Part shown: positions 7,273-15,724 of the stretch, piece after piece
How the letters are laid out: every line of letters begins with the position of its first letter
How positions within the stretch are numbered: the stretch's first letter is position 1
Source: Pseudomonadota bacterium
GTDB lineage: Bacteria; Pseudomonadota; Gammaproteobacteria; UBA1113
NCBI GenBank assembly: GCA_021782065.1
Contig: JAJXVQ010000006.1
Span: 1 to 29,342 of the forward strand
Reading direction: 5' to 3'
Length of the DNA: 29,342 bases
Program-made: the position numbers and the translations under genes
The notes under the pieces: generated by a model
What the model was told of the DNA's origin: nothing
Databases searched by the model: none
The model's input: the letters and a program-made list of their open reading frames with translations, nothing else

Positions 7273-8532
7273 ATGATAATTCGCTCATATTTTAAACTAA
7301 AATCCATTGCTTTTGCTACTTCGTTATTGCTGCCTATAGCCAGTTTTGCTGCCGATAGTACTGCGGTTAGTACCGATAATACCGTTAATGCCGTAAACCT
7401 GCCCATAGGCCCTAATAATGGCCACCCGCAAGCGCCCCTGGTCATTCCGCCTGCACCGACCATAGATGCGAAAGCCTATATCCTCATGGATGCTGGCAGC
7501 GGTAAAATCCTAGCCGCCAATAATGCCGATGTACAACTGCCACCGGCTAGCCTAACGAAATTAATGACTCTATATCTTACCTTCAATGCTTTGGCCAATG
7601 GACAAATCCATCTAGACGATACAGTTCCAGTCAGCAATAAGGCTTGGCAAACCGGCGGTTCGCGTATGTTTATCAAACCCACCGATACAGTCACCGTACG
7701 TGAACTCATACAAGGCATCATCGTGGATTCCGGTAACGATGCTTGTGTGGCCATGGCAGAATTTATCGGGGGCAGAGAAGACGCTTTTACCGATCTTATG
7801 AATCAACAAGTGGCGCGCTTAGGCATGAAAAACACTCATTTTACCGATTGCAATGGTTTACCCAATCCAAACCATTATTCCTCGGCACACGATATGGCTA
7901 TTTTAGCACATGCCCTCATCACGCAATTTCCTGAATATTACCAAGGTTTTTCACAAAAAGAGTTTACTTACGCAGGCATTACTCAACAAAATCGTAATCG
8001 TTTGTTGTGGCGCTATCCTAATACCGATGGCTTGAAAACAGGCCATACGGATGAAGCTGGCTATTGTTTAGTAAGCTCGGCCAAACAAGGCGATACTCGC
8101 TTCATCGCCGCAGTATTTGGCGCACCTTCCGATAATGCGCGTGCCGAAGACAGTCAAGCCTTATTAACGTATGCGGCACGTTTTTATGAAACCAAAAAAC
8201 TCTACAACGCCAATCAAGTACTGGGTCAAGTACGTGTATGGAAAGGCAGCGATAAAATAGTGGATGTAGGTGTAAGTACAGATACCTATTTAACAATTCC
8301 TGTTGGACATATCAATAAAATCAGCACACAAACCATGCTACCCAGTAAAGTAACTGCACCTATACAAAAAGGACAAGTATTGGGTAAAGTTTCTGTTTTA
8401 CTGGGCAACAACACGCTGGCTGAGTATCCTTTAGTCGCATTAAAGGCGGATCCTTTGGGTGGTTGGTGGACTCGTATGGTGGATAGCGTAGGCTCTACCG
8501 TACACGGTTTGTTGTCGAAAAAAGAAATTTAA
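7273..8532 (+). CDS. dacA: D-alanyl-D-alanine carboxypeptidase (PBP5/6 type)
   Basis: This 419-residue protein has a signal peptide (hydrophobic core about 11-24, cleavage likely after SFA) and the S11 peptidase triad: SLTK (93-96) with nucleophile Ser93, SGN (153-155) and KTG (255-257). The PBP5-type C-terminal beta domain follows, ending in a likely membrane-associating helix (GGWWTRMVDSVGSTVHGLL). It removes the terminal D-Ala from peptidoglycan pentapeptides in the periplasm. The extra ~35 residues between signal peptide and catalytic domain are Pro/Asn-rich. AAGGA precedes the ATG. In E. coli dacA is followed by ybeD and lipB; here ybeD follows after a structured repeat and lipB is absent. 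Confidence 0.95.
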   Translation: MIIRSYFKLKSIAFATSLLLPIASFAADSTAVSTDNTVNAVNLPIGPNNGHPQAPLVIPPAPTIDAKAYILMDAGSGKILAANNADVQLPPASLTKLMTLYLTFNALANGQIHLDDTVPVSNKAWQTGGSRMFIKPTDTVTVRELIQGIIVDSGNDACVAMAEFIGGREDAFTDLMNQQVARLGMKNTHFTDCNGLPNPNHYSSAHDMAILAHALITQFPEYYQGFSQKEFTYAGITQQNRNRLLWRYPNTDGLKTGHTDEAGYCLVSSAKQGDTRFIAAVFGAPSDNARAEDSQALLTYAARFYETKKLYNANQVLGQVRVWKGSDKIVDVGVSTDTYLTIPVGHINKISTQTMLPSKVTAPIQKGQVLGKVSVLLGNNTLAEYPLVALKADPLGGWWTRMVDSVGSTVHGLLSKKEI

Positions 8533-8538
8533 ACATGG

Positions 8539-8662
8539 TATACTCTTCGCAGTTGATTCTTAGGCTTTGTTGCCTTCGCCCATCTCGCCCCAATCGTGTA
8601 GAATACTACACTCCTGAGGCTCGAGAGCTAGTCTTCTCGCCTAAAAATCAACTGCTATGAGT
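8539..8662. repeat. structured repeat, copy 2, abutting the ybeD start
   Basis: This is the second copy of the element at 6347-6468. Its outer stem is stronger: 8549-8565 pairs with 8639-8655 in 16 of 17 positions. The central hairpin has GTGTAG/CTACAC at the tip instead of the GTATA/TATAC of copy 1, a compensatory difference. The 3' arm ends one base before the ybeD ATG (8657), and the region of similarity to copy 1 runs through the start codon. A transcript from dacA would fold this structure in front of ybeD. Confidence 0.8.
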
Positions 8663-8935
8663 ATAAACGGTGCGGATGAAAAACCGCTTTTTACTTTTCC
8701 CTGCCGCTATGTGCTGAAAGTTACGGCGATAGCGGCTGAGATTACGCTAGAAGCATTATTAGCTATCGTAAAATTCCATGTGCCTTCAATAACGGCCACT
8801 GATGTTGCTGTGAAAAACAGTAGTCACGGCAAGTATGTGTCCTTCTCCATTAGTTTTATGGCGCAAAACCAGGAACAACTGGATGGCCTTTACCGTGATT
8901 TAACAGTCCGCAAAGAGATTGTTTTTGTGCTGTGA
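8657..8935 (+). CDS. ybeD: YbeD/DUF493 family protein
   Basis: The 92-residue product matches the YbeD (DUF493, UPF0250) family, a small ACT-like ferredoxin fold of unknown function. The family pattern FPCRYVLKV near the start, a helix, the strand KYVSFSISF and the C-terminal QLDGLYRDLTVRKEIVFVL are all present. Its position after dacA agrees with the dacA-ybeD order in enterobacteria. The start is unusual: no Shine-Dalgarno precedes the ATG. The bases just upstream are the 3' arm of the structured repeat, so initiation may depend on coupling to dacA or on unfolding. No better in-frame start is visible. It converges with queC, stops 2 bp apart. Confidence 0.85.
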   Translation: MSINGADEKPLFTFPCRYVLKVTAIAAEITLEALLAIVKFHVPSITATDVAVKNSSHGKYVSFSISFMAQNQEQLDGLYRDLTVRKEIVFVL

Positions 8936-8936
8936 G

Positions 8937-9617
8937 TTAGGCAACATACCTCGTCGGATCCGCCACCGCGGCTTCTGCAAAACCGCGTTTTCTCAATTCA
9001 CAACTCGCGCAATGGCCACAAGCTAAACCTTCATCCGTGGCTTTATAACACGTCACCGTGAAGCTATAATCCACGCCCAATGATAAACCTAAATTTAAAG
9101 TTTCAGCTTTACTCAAGTGCATCAGCGGGGCTTCTATATACACGGGCTTTGCTTCTACACCGGTTTTAGTAGCCAACGTCGCCATAGTTTGAAAGGCTGC
9201 TAAATATTCAGGCCTGCAATCTGGATAGCCGGAATAATCCACGGCGCTGATGCCAATGAAAATCTTTTGCGCTTGCAATATCTCCGCCCAACCTAGCGCT
9301 ATGGATAGAAAAATGGTATTGCGTGCAGGTACATACGTAACCGGAATAATATCCTGCTCAACATATTCAGGAATGACTATTTGCGGATCGGTCAATGCTG
9401 AACCACCGCCATCTAATCCCACCAAATTTAAATTAACGATTTCATGTTTGACCACACCAAAATGACGCGCAATGTTTTGTGCGGCTAATAGTTCAGCGTT
9501 ATGTTTTTGCCCATACGAGAAACTCAGGGCATAACATGCATAACCTTGTTTTTTCGCCAAGGCCAAGCAGGTGGTGGAATCTAAGCCCCCAGACAATAAA
9601 ACAACAGCTTTTTTCAT
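8937..9617 (-). CDS. queC: 7-cyano-7-deazaguanine synthase QueC
   Basis: The 226-residue enzyme converts 7-carboxy-7-deazaguanine to preQ0, using ATP and ammonia, in the pathway to queuosine in tRNA. It has the PP-loop ATP-binding motif SGGLDS (9-14), the FSYGQKH motif that follows, the [12 protein letters not shown] stretch, and a C-terminal zinc site formed by Cys190, Cys200, Cys203 and Cys206 ([14 protein letters not shown]). Length and motifs are complete. The ATG follows GGGAG, and the gene lies 18 nt downstream of the class IV aminotransferase, probably in the same transcript. Confidence 0.96.
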   Translation of the reverse strand: MKKAVVLLSGGLDSTTCLALAKKQGYACYALSFSYGQKHNAELLAAQNIARHFGVVKHEIVNLNLVGLDGGGSALTDPQIVIPEYVEQDIIPVTYVPARNTIFLSIALGWAEILQAQKIFIGISAVDYSGYPDCRPEYLAAFQTMATLATKTGVEAKPVYIEAPLMHLSKAETLNLGLSLGVDYSFTVTCYKATDEGLACGHCASCELRKRGFAEAAVADPTRYVA

Positions 9618-9635
9618 AAGAACTCCCGTTAGATG

Positions 9636-10481
9636 CTATGAGTATGGCTTGTAGCGATAATAAGCTTCTTTTACACCTTCAGTTTTTTTTGCGGCTGATC
9701 CTATCAAAAAACGATGTTCATTGATAGACGAAATGGATTGTATCTCAATTAGGCTATTGGTGACAAAACACTCGGAAGCGTGTAATATATCTTTAGGGTA
9801 TACTGTCTTTTCTAGAATATCTAGATTGAGATCCTGCGCAATAGTCAGAATGGTTTGTCGGGTAATTCCAGGTAATACTCCATCCGTTAATGATGGAGTT
9901 ATTATTTTATCTCCAATAACTATAAAAATATTGGCGGTGGTCAGCTCGGTTATAGCGCCTTTTGTATTTAACAATAAACCATCATCATAACCTTGTTCTA
10001 GCGCTTGTTTTTTAGCTAAAATTAACTCTAAGTAATTCGTGGTTTTTATATGCACAATGGGTGAGTATTCATTGCGTACCATCTTAGTTATGTAGACAGC
10101 TTTAGGGTTGGTATTTATAGAGTTGTACGGTACGGCATGAATTAATAAGGTTAGATTTTGTTTTTCGGGAATGTCGATTCCTCGATTGGAATGTCCCCGG
10201 GTAAGTGTGATACGCAAACTGGCCGTCGAGTTTTTTAACTCGTTGGCGATAATGAGCTGCTCGCAACGCGATTTTAATAATTCTAGCGATAGCTTAAAAT
10301 TCATCCCCAGCACTAACGCAGCTTTTTTTAATCGTTGATAATGCGCGTCGAAAAACAACAATGCACCATTTTCTGCTCTAATGGTTTCAAATAAGCCATC
10401 ACCCAGCAGTAAACCCCGGTCAGAATAAGCAGCCAAGGCTGTAGTCTGTGCTAACAGCTCCTCGTTAACAAATAAATTCAT
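9636..10481 (-). CDS. PLP-dependent class IV aminotransferase (aminodeoxychorismate lyase or D-amino acid aminotransferase)
   Basis: The 281-residue protein belongs to fold-type IV PLP enzymes. The N-terminal SDRGLLLGDGLFETIRAENG (20-39) is the family signature. The PLP-binding lysine is Lys146 in HIKTTNYLE, and GAITELTTANIFIV followed by DGVLPGITRQTIL contacts the cofactor phosphate. The family includes PabC (4-amino-4-deoxychorismate to p-aminobenzoate, for folate), D-amino acid aminotransferase and branched-chain aminotransferase. Size and the DGLFET form favour PabC or a D-amino acid enzyme, and I cannot decide between them. It is upstream of queC on the same strand. The folate and queuosine pathways share GTP as precursor, so co-transcription would not be surprising, but this is weak evidence. 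Confidence 0.85.
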   Translation of the reverse strand: MNLFVNEELLAQTTALAAYSDRGLLLGDGLFETIRAENGALLFFDAHYQRLKKAALVLGMNFKLSLELLKSRCEQLIIANELKNSTASLRITLTRGHSNRGIDIPEKQNLTLLIHAVPYNSINTNPKAVYITKMVRNEYSPIVHIKTTNYLELILAKKQALEQGYDDGLLLNTKGAITELTTANIFIVIGDKIITPSLTDGVLPGITRQTILTIAQDLNLDILEKTVYPKDILHASECFVTNSLIEIQSISSINEHRFLIGSAAKKTEGVKEAYYRYKPYS

Positions 10482-10727
10482 AATGGTTACACCCTTATTT
10501 CAGCATAATCTATTTTATCATAAAATGATTTAGCCAAATATTACCCATCTCATGTAAAAAATGTTTGATAAAACGAGTTTATAGCATTTTGAGCGATTCG
10601 GCATTAGGTAAGCTGTCATGACCCCATCTCCAATTCACTCTACACACACTGCCAAATGAGCGATTCGAATATGTACCCCCGCCACCCTGTCTTCAAATAA
10701 CACCCCGAGTGGCGGCAAATCGTATTT

Positions 10728-13436
10728 TCAGAACCAGATATACCGTTTAGGAAGCATGGCAAGCCCCTCCATAGATTTACCCTCATCATGACATAGTGCA
10801 TCTTGCAAATATCGCTCTACACCAGCATCACTCACTACACCATTCGGAGCATAATTAGGATCTCGCTCACAGGGTGTATTTCTATGTCTCTTCAGAATGA
10901 ATTCTTTTGCTGGACCTACATGCCAACGGGCATCTTGATTAGCATTTTGCATCAGTCCCACATAAGGATGATATTCCTCTTGAAGATATTGCGTCATTAG
11001 GTCATCAAAGGTAGCATTCCCTTCGATAGCCACCCATTCTAAAGGCTCCCGAATGCGACCCTCAATACAAGTAAACTGCTTCTGTTCACTGATCCTAGAG
11101 AGGAAGTCCGGCAATATGCCCTTGTCATGGCAAATTTTTGCTGCACCCAAAATCGAGTGCAATATGGAATGAAGATGCGCTTGAATCGCTTTGCGATCAG
11201 TTGTTTTAGGCTCTATAGTATGTATGGGAAAATCCGGACTTAATATATATAATTCACTCGTAGGAAGCATCATATGCGCAATAATTTCATCTTCTTTCTC
11301 AATCAATGTTCTCACTCCAGGTAGAAAAGTTTCAAACATATACTTTTTCGTGTCTGCATCCAATGGCAGCTTTTGGGCTAAATTGAATAATTCATCTACA
11401 TTCATAGGCAGCGTATCTTTAGAAAAGGAAAAAGGTGCTAAACTTAAAATGACGTTTCGCACCGCATCAGATAGAGGGTTCTGCTCTATACCCAAACCAC
11501 GCCCATAATCTTCTAAAATAAGTTTTAACGCATAGAATTCATTCTTCTCCAATTTATCCGAATCTTGACATCGAACCGATAGCAGATCCAATAACCCTAT
11601 CAATGAAGATTTTTTCTTAGTTCTGAAAAATGCATCTTGGGTTTGGAGCGAGGATGATGAAACCTGTTGTAGTCCAGCACAAGCAGATACAAAAAGTTGT
11701 AATATTTTTTTAGAGACCAGTATGGGTTCAACCGTAACAGGTAACAGGGCTTTTAGATCTTTTTCATAGGCAGCTGTCTGTAAGATCTTCTTTATAATTG
11801 CATACTCTACAGGGGCTTTGCCTTTTTTATCTTTACATTCAACATCAGCACCTTGCTCCACCAAAAAAAGGATGACAGCCACATCGTCTATTTTGCAGAA
11901 ATAATGTAGTAATAATTCTTTTTTGTTCTCTTCTACGGCTTCATTAATATCCCGTTTACCTCTTTCTATTAAATAAATCGCAATATCAAAGCGATGTGAT
12001 TCAAGGGCCATGAATAGAATAGTTTTACCTGCTTTGTTCTTGATGCTAAAGTCACACCCCGGTGTATCGCCAATGGCTTGAATCATTTTTAAATCGTTCT
12101 TTTCACTAGCCAGGATAAGTGGTTTTTCTCTTTGCCTACTCTCTCTGTTGGGATCAACCCCGTTTTCCAATAGAATTTTGACTTGCTCTAGTCGATTTAA
12201 TTTCACGTAATAAGTGAGCGCATTGTCTCCTTTTAAATTGCATTGATAAGGATCGGCTCCCGACCGTAATAGCAGGGGGATAATCATCTCACCATTTTCA
12301 TATACCTGCATAAGAGGAGTATTCCCAGCGTCATCAGCTAAATTTGGATTAGCTTTGCCCTGGCATAAAAGACTATTGACCGCTCCCATATGCCCCTCAA
12401 GAACACTATACATCAATGCAGTCTTATCGTAATAAGTTTGCAGATCAACTTCAGCATTACATTCTAATAAAACGCTAATCATCTCACTATCGCCCTTCCT
12501 TGCAGCCCACATCAAAGGTGTTACATAAGTAGCTGCGAAAGGATTATCTGGCCCATAATAGTAATCCTCTGTATAAAGAACAGACGGTTCGGGTTTGCAG
12601 CCATTTTGAATGAGCATCCGAACGATAGAAACATTACTCACAAATACTGCCCTAGCTAAAAGAGTCGCCGTCTTATTCACCAGAGGCAGCAAAAGTTCTA
12701 CACTAGCTTGATCACCATTCAATAGTGCCATATGTAAAAGCTCTAGCGCATGCTTTTTGGCCTCGCCTTGAGCATAATTCAATAAAAACTGAAATGCTTG
12801 AAGTTTTTTATGCTTCACTGTATACATGATAGGGGACTGATCTAGCTTTCCTAGAATACAATCGGAGCTAAAGATAGACGTTGGGCCCATTCGAGATACC
12901 AATGGCCCAATCATCTCCATTTGCTGATATTCACAGGCCCAAATAAGCGCATTATATTGTTTATGGCAGCGATGCGCTAATAACTTGACCCGATCAGAAT
13001 ATGAGCATTTTCTTGAAAGAAAGCTAAGCAACGTCTTCATTGCCTGTGTGGCATTAAGCCTAGCAGCCAGTATCAAGGCATTTTCTCCCGTAAGAGGATT
13101 GACGCTTACAAGACCCGCATACTCATAGCGTACGTCATGGATGCAAGCTTCATAGTCTAATAAAAGCTGTACCATGTCTGTATTATCAAATGCACAGGCC
13201 CAGAATAGTGCGGTATACCCTTCTACAGAGATAGTGCTTAACGCCTTATACTGAGTGGTGATATCGGGTACAACGGATAATAAATACTGCGCTGCCGCAT
13301 AATGACCCATCCTAAAGGCCACTATCAGCGCATTTTCGCCCATGGCATTGAGTTCTGCAATATCTATTTTTTCTAGAGATTTAATTTGTTGCAGATCAAG
13401 CGGGCACTCTTCTAAGAGCTCTAGTATCGTCTTCAT
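10728..13436 (-). CDS. ankyrin-repeat protein, putative Dot/Icm effector
   Basis: The 902-residue protein carries roughly a dozen ankyrin repeats across residues ~30-560. Typical units include GYTALFWACAFDNTDMVQLL, TPLMWAARKGDSEMISVLLE, KTALMYSVLEGHMGAVNSLL, NTPLMQVYENGEMIIPLLL and DNALTYYVKLNRLEQVKILL. The C-terminal ~340 residues are mostly helical with no domain I recognise. It has no signal peptide or membrane segment. Ankyrin proteins mediate protein binding and are common among Legionella and Coxiella effectors, so secretion by the Dot/Icm system encoded at 21405-27369 is a reasonable inference. AAAGGT precedes the ATG. It is monocistronic with its own promoter (13469-13496). A small inverted repeat (10679-10685 with 10709-10715) lies just past its stop. 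Confidence 0.88.
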   Translation of the reverse strand: MKTILELLEECPLDLQQIKSLEKIDIAELNAMGENALIVAFRMGHYAAAQYLLSVVPDITTQYKALSTISVEGYTALFWACAFDNTDMVQLLLDYEACIHDVRYEYAGLVSVNPLTGENALILAARLNATQAMKTLLSFLSRKCSYSDRVKLLAHRCHKQYNALIWACEYQQMEMIGPLVSRMGPTSIFSSDCILGKLDQSPIMYTVKHKKLQAFQFLLNYAQGEAKKHALELLHMALLNGDQASVELLLPLVNKTATLLARAVFVSNVSIVRMLIQNGCKPEPSVLYTEDYYYGPDNPFAATYVTPLMWAARKGDSEMISVLLECNAEVDLQTYYDKTALMYSVLEGHMGAVNSLLCQGKANPNLADDAGNTPLMQVYENGEMIIPLLLRSGADPYQCNLKGDNALTYYVKLNRLEQVKILLENGVDPNRESRQREKPLILASEKNDLKMIQAIGDTPGCDFSIKNKAGKTILFMALESHRFDIAIYLIERGKRDINEAVEENKKELLLHYFCKIDDVAVILFLVEQGADVECKDKKGKAPVEYAIIKKILQTAAYEKDLKALLPVTVEPILVSKKILQLFVSACAGLQQVSSSSLQTQDAFFRTKKKSSLIGLLDLLSVRCQDSDKLEKNEFYALKLILEDYGRGLGIEQNPLSDAVRNVILSLAPFSFSKDTLPMNVDELFNLAQKLPLDADTKKYMFETFLPGVRTLIEKEDEIIAHMMLPTSELYILSPDFPIHTIEPKTTDRKAIQAHLHSILHSILGAAKICHDKGILPDFLSRISEQKQFTCIEGRIREPLEWVAIEGNATFDDLMTQYLQEEYHPYVGLMQNANQDARWHVGPAKEFILKRHRNTPCERDPNYAPNGVVSDAGVERYLQDALCHDEGKSMEGLAMLPKRYIWF

Positions 13437-13468
13437 TTCATTTACCTTTTATATCAATTTAAAAATTA

Positions 13469-13496
13469 ATTATTTTTCCCTTAGAGTATATGTCAA
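13469..13496 (-). promoter_or_regulatory. promoter of the ankyrin gene
   Basis: On the minus strand a consensus TTGACA (13491-13496) is followed after 16 bp by AATAAT (13469-13474), five of six matches to TATAAT. It lies 33 bp upstream of the ankyrin ATG. The match is good for an otherwise AT-rich region. Confidence 0.6.
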
Positions 13497-13505
13497 CCAT
13501 CCGCT

Positions 13506-13560
13506 CCCTAACGGTCATGGCTCGATTCATCACTTTGTAACCGAGCCGTGACCATTAGGG
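13506..13560. repeat. REP-like palindrome
   Basis: Arms of 19 bp (13506-13524 and 13542-13560) pair at 17 positions around a 17-nt loop. The arm reads CCCTAACGGTCATGGCTCG, preceded by CCGCT. It resembles the widespread palindromic repeats of the form CCGCTCCCT..ACGGTCGCGGCTC seen in many bacterial genomes (from memory). It sits 10 bp upstream of the ankyrin promoter. Neither arm has a T tract, so it is more likely a repeat than a terminator. Confidence 0.6.
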
Positions 13561-13671
13561 GAGATAGGGGTAGTAGTTACCTTAATAAAGGTAATAAGCC
13601 ACAAACCTTACCCACAATATCCATATAATACCTCAAGATTTATTGATCAAGCTGCGACCCGACATGATAAT

Positions 13672-15270
13672 TTATAAATGCTCTCTAGTCGCCGCAAATT
13701 GAATCTGCGGCCAGCGCTCTATGGTTAAGGATAGATTCACCGAGGAAGGGGCTAAATAGGTTAAATTATCGGCGCCGTCTAGCGCTAAATTCATATGCGC
13801 TTTTTCTTTAAATTGCTGTAAAATCTTGTCATCATCACACTGCACCCAACGTGCCGTATAGACGGTAATGGGTTCGTAGCTACAATCGACATTGTATTCG
13901 TGCTGTAATCTATACGCCACTACATCAAATTGTAACACTCCCACTGCGCCTAGGATTAAGTCGTTGGTATGCAACGGCCTAAATACTTGGGTCGCGCCCT
14001 CTTCCGATAACTGCAACAATCCTTTCTGCAAGGCTTTCATCTTCAACGGATCGCGCAAACGCACCCGCTTAAATAACTCCGGCGCAAAATAAGGAATACC
14101 CGTAAATTGCAGGGCTTCGCCGCTGGTAAAGGTATCGCCTATTTGAATGGTGCCGTGATTATAAATACCAATGATATCCCCCGCATAAGCGCTATCGGCT
14201 TGACTGCGCTCGCCCGCCATAAAGGTTAAGGCATTGCGCAAGGGTAACATTTTTTGGGTGCGCGCTTGATACACTTTCAGGCCATTTTCATACTGCCCCG
14301 AACAGATACGTAGAAAAGCAATACGATCACGGTGTTGTGGATCCATATTCGCTTGGATCTTAAACACAAAGCCCGAAAAAATTTCTTCGTCGGCTGCAAC
14401 CAAGCGCGTCGTCGTCTCGCGCCATTGTGGTGGCGGTGCCCACTCCACGAAGGCATCTAATAATTGCTGTATACCAAAATTGTTGATCCCCGAACCGAAA
14501 AAAACTGGCGTTTGTTTGCCGCTTAAATAGGCTTCTTTATCAAAGGTATGGCTCGCGCCTTGCACCAAATTCATTTCTTCCCTAAAACGTGCTGCATTTT
14601 GCTCGCCTATGACTTCGTCCAATAAAGCATTGTCTAAGCCATCCACCATGGCCATTTCCTGAATGCGATCGCCTTTGGTACTTTGATATAAATAAATTCT
14701 ATCTTCTAATAAATGATAAATACCGCGAAAAGCGCGCCCCATCCCGATGGGCCAAGTGATGGGTGTGCACTCGATTTGCAAGGTTTGCTCTATTTCATCT
14801 AATAAGGCAATGGGCTCTAAACATTCTCTATCGAGTTTGTTGATAAAGGTAAAAATAGGCGTTTGCCGCAGCCTACAAATTTCTAATAATTTTACTGTGC
14901 GCTCTTCTACACCCTTGGCGCCATCGATAACCATAAACGCTGAATCTACCGCCGTTAGAGTACGATAAGTGTCTTCGGAGAAATCTTCATGCCCAGGCGT
15001 GTCCAATAGATTAATGATCGCTTCTTTATACGGAAATTGCATCACGGAGGAGGTCACAGAAATACCGCGCTCCTGCTCCAGCTTCATCCAATCGGAAGTG
15101 GCATGGCGAGCTGATTTTCGTCCCTTAACGGTCCCCGCTAATTGAATCGCACCCCCGAACAGCAATAGTTTTTCGGTTAAAGTGGTTTTACCCGCATCCG
15201 GGTGAGAAATAATGGCAAAGGTTTTACGCTTTTTGACTTGGTCTTGTAATGTCATCGCTTTTTGATCCAC
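13672..15270 (-). CDS. prfC: peptide chain release factor 3
   Basis: The 532-residue translational GTPase matches E. coli RF3 over its full length. G1 is SHPDAGKTT (22-30), the switch region has [16 protein letters not shown]3 is DTPGHED (90-96) and G4 is NKLD (144-147). Domain II and III stretches ([45 protein letters not shown]) are all present. It recycles RF1 and RF2 from the ribosome after termination. The start at 15270 overlaps the end of rimI by 19 nt; an alternative ATG at 15255 would also reduce the N-terminus to normal length, and neither has a strong Shine-Dalgarno. It is the last gene of the lolC/E-lolD-cbs-rimI-prfC cluster. Confidence 0.97.
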   Translation of the reverse strand: MDQKAMTLQDQVKKRKTFAIISHPDAGKTTLTEKLLLFGGAIQLAGTVKGRKSARHATSDWMKLEQERGISVTSSVMQFPYKEAIINLLDTPGHEDFSEDTYRTLTAVDSAFMVIDGAKGVEERTVKLLEICRLRQTPIFTFINKLDRECLEPIALLDEIEQTLQIECTPITWPIGMGRAFRGIYHLLEDRIYLYQSTKGDRIQEMAMVDGLDNALLDEVIGEQNAARFREEMNLVQGASHTFDKEAYLSGKQTPVFFGSGINNFGIQQLLDAFVEWAPPPQWRETTTRLVAADEEIFSGFVFKIQANMDPQHRDRIAFLRICSGQYENGLKVYQARTQKMLPLRNALTFMAGERSQADSAYAGDIIGIYNHGTIQIGDTFTSGEALQFTGIPYFAPELFKRVRLRDPLKMKALQKGLLQLSEEGATQVFRPLHTNDLILGAVGVLQFDVVAYRLQHEYNVDCSYEPITVYTARWVQCDDDKILQQFKEKAHMNLALDGADNLTYLAPSSVNLSLTIERWPQIQFAATREHL

Positions 15271-15719
15271 ACACCATAGACCAACGCATCTTCAAATACA
15301 CCGTCGCCATCGTCGTAATATCTATCTTTAATACTGATTTGTGTGAAACCAAATTTTTTATACAAAGCCTGTCCCGCTAGATTGTTAGGCCGCACTTCCA
15401 ACACCATCCACGCCACGCCTTCTTTTAAGGTTTCATCTAGACAATGTTGTAAGAAAAAAGTGCCATAGCCGTGCCCATGTAAAGCAATGTCTAACCGAAA
15501 ATTTAATAAATGGCATTGATGTAATGATAAAACATAAATAGCATAACCCATCACTTCACCATTGACCAGCAAACTCCAACATTTAAACCCTACATTAATG
15601 CAATCGCGCATTATTTTTTCAGACCATGGCGTAGGATTGGTGCTGTTTTCTATCCGCATCACGGCGGGTATGTCTTCGGGGATCATCGGCCGTATTATTA
15701 CGTCGTTTTCGTTTAACAT
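15252..15719 (-). CDS. rimI: ribosomal protein S18 alanine N-acetyltransferase RimI (GNAT)
   Basis: The 155-residue GNAT enzyme begins with the RimI-like [17 protein letters not shown] and [11 protein letters not shown]. The acetyl-CoA loop is HGHGYG (81-86), and the RimI signature [19 protein letters not shown] lies at 107-125. RimI acetylates the N-terminal alanine of ribosomal protein S18. C-terminally it keeps the [18 protein letters not shown] pattern typical of the family. It starts 6 nt after the cystathionine beta-synthase-like gene and overlaps prfC, so it is translated from the same transcript. Substrate assignment follows the family and is not proven. Confidence 0.88.
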   Translation of the reverse strand: MLNENDVIIRPMIPEDIPAVMRIENSTNPTPWSEKIMRDCINVGFKCWSLLVNGEVMGYAIYVLSLHQCHLLNFRLDIALHGHGYGTFFLQHCLDETLKEGVAWMVLEVRPNNLAGQALYKKFGFTQISIKDRYYDDGDGVFEDALVYGVWIKKR

Positions 15720-15724
15720 CGCTA

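Noticed and set aside
10679..10715. CCGCCAC/GTGGCGG hairpin after the ankyrin gene as an intrinsic terminator
   Set aside because: The loop is 23 nt and no T tract follows on the minus strand.
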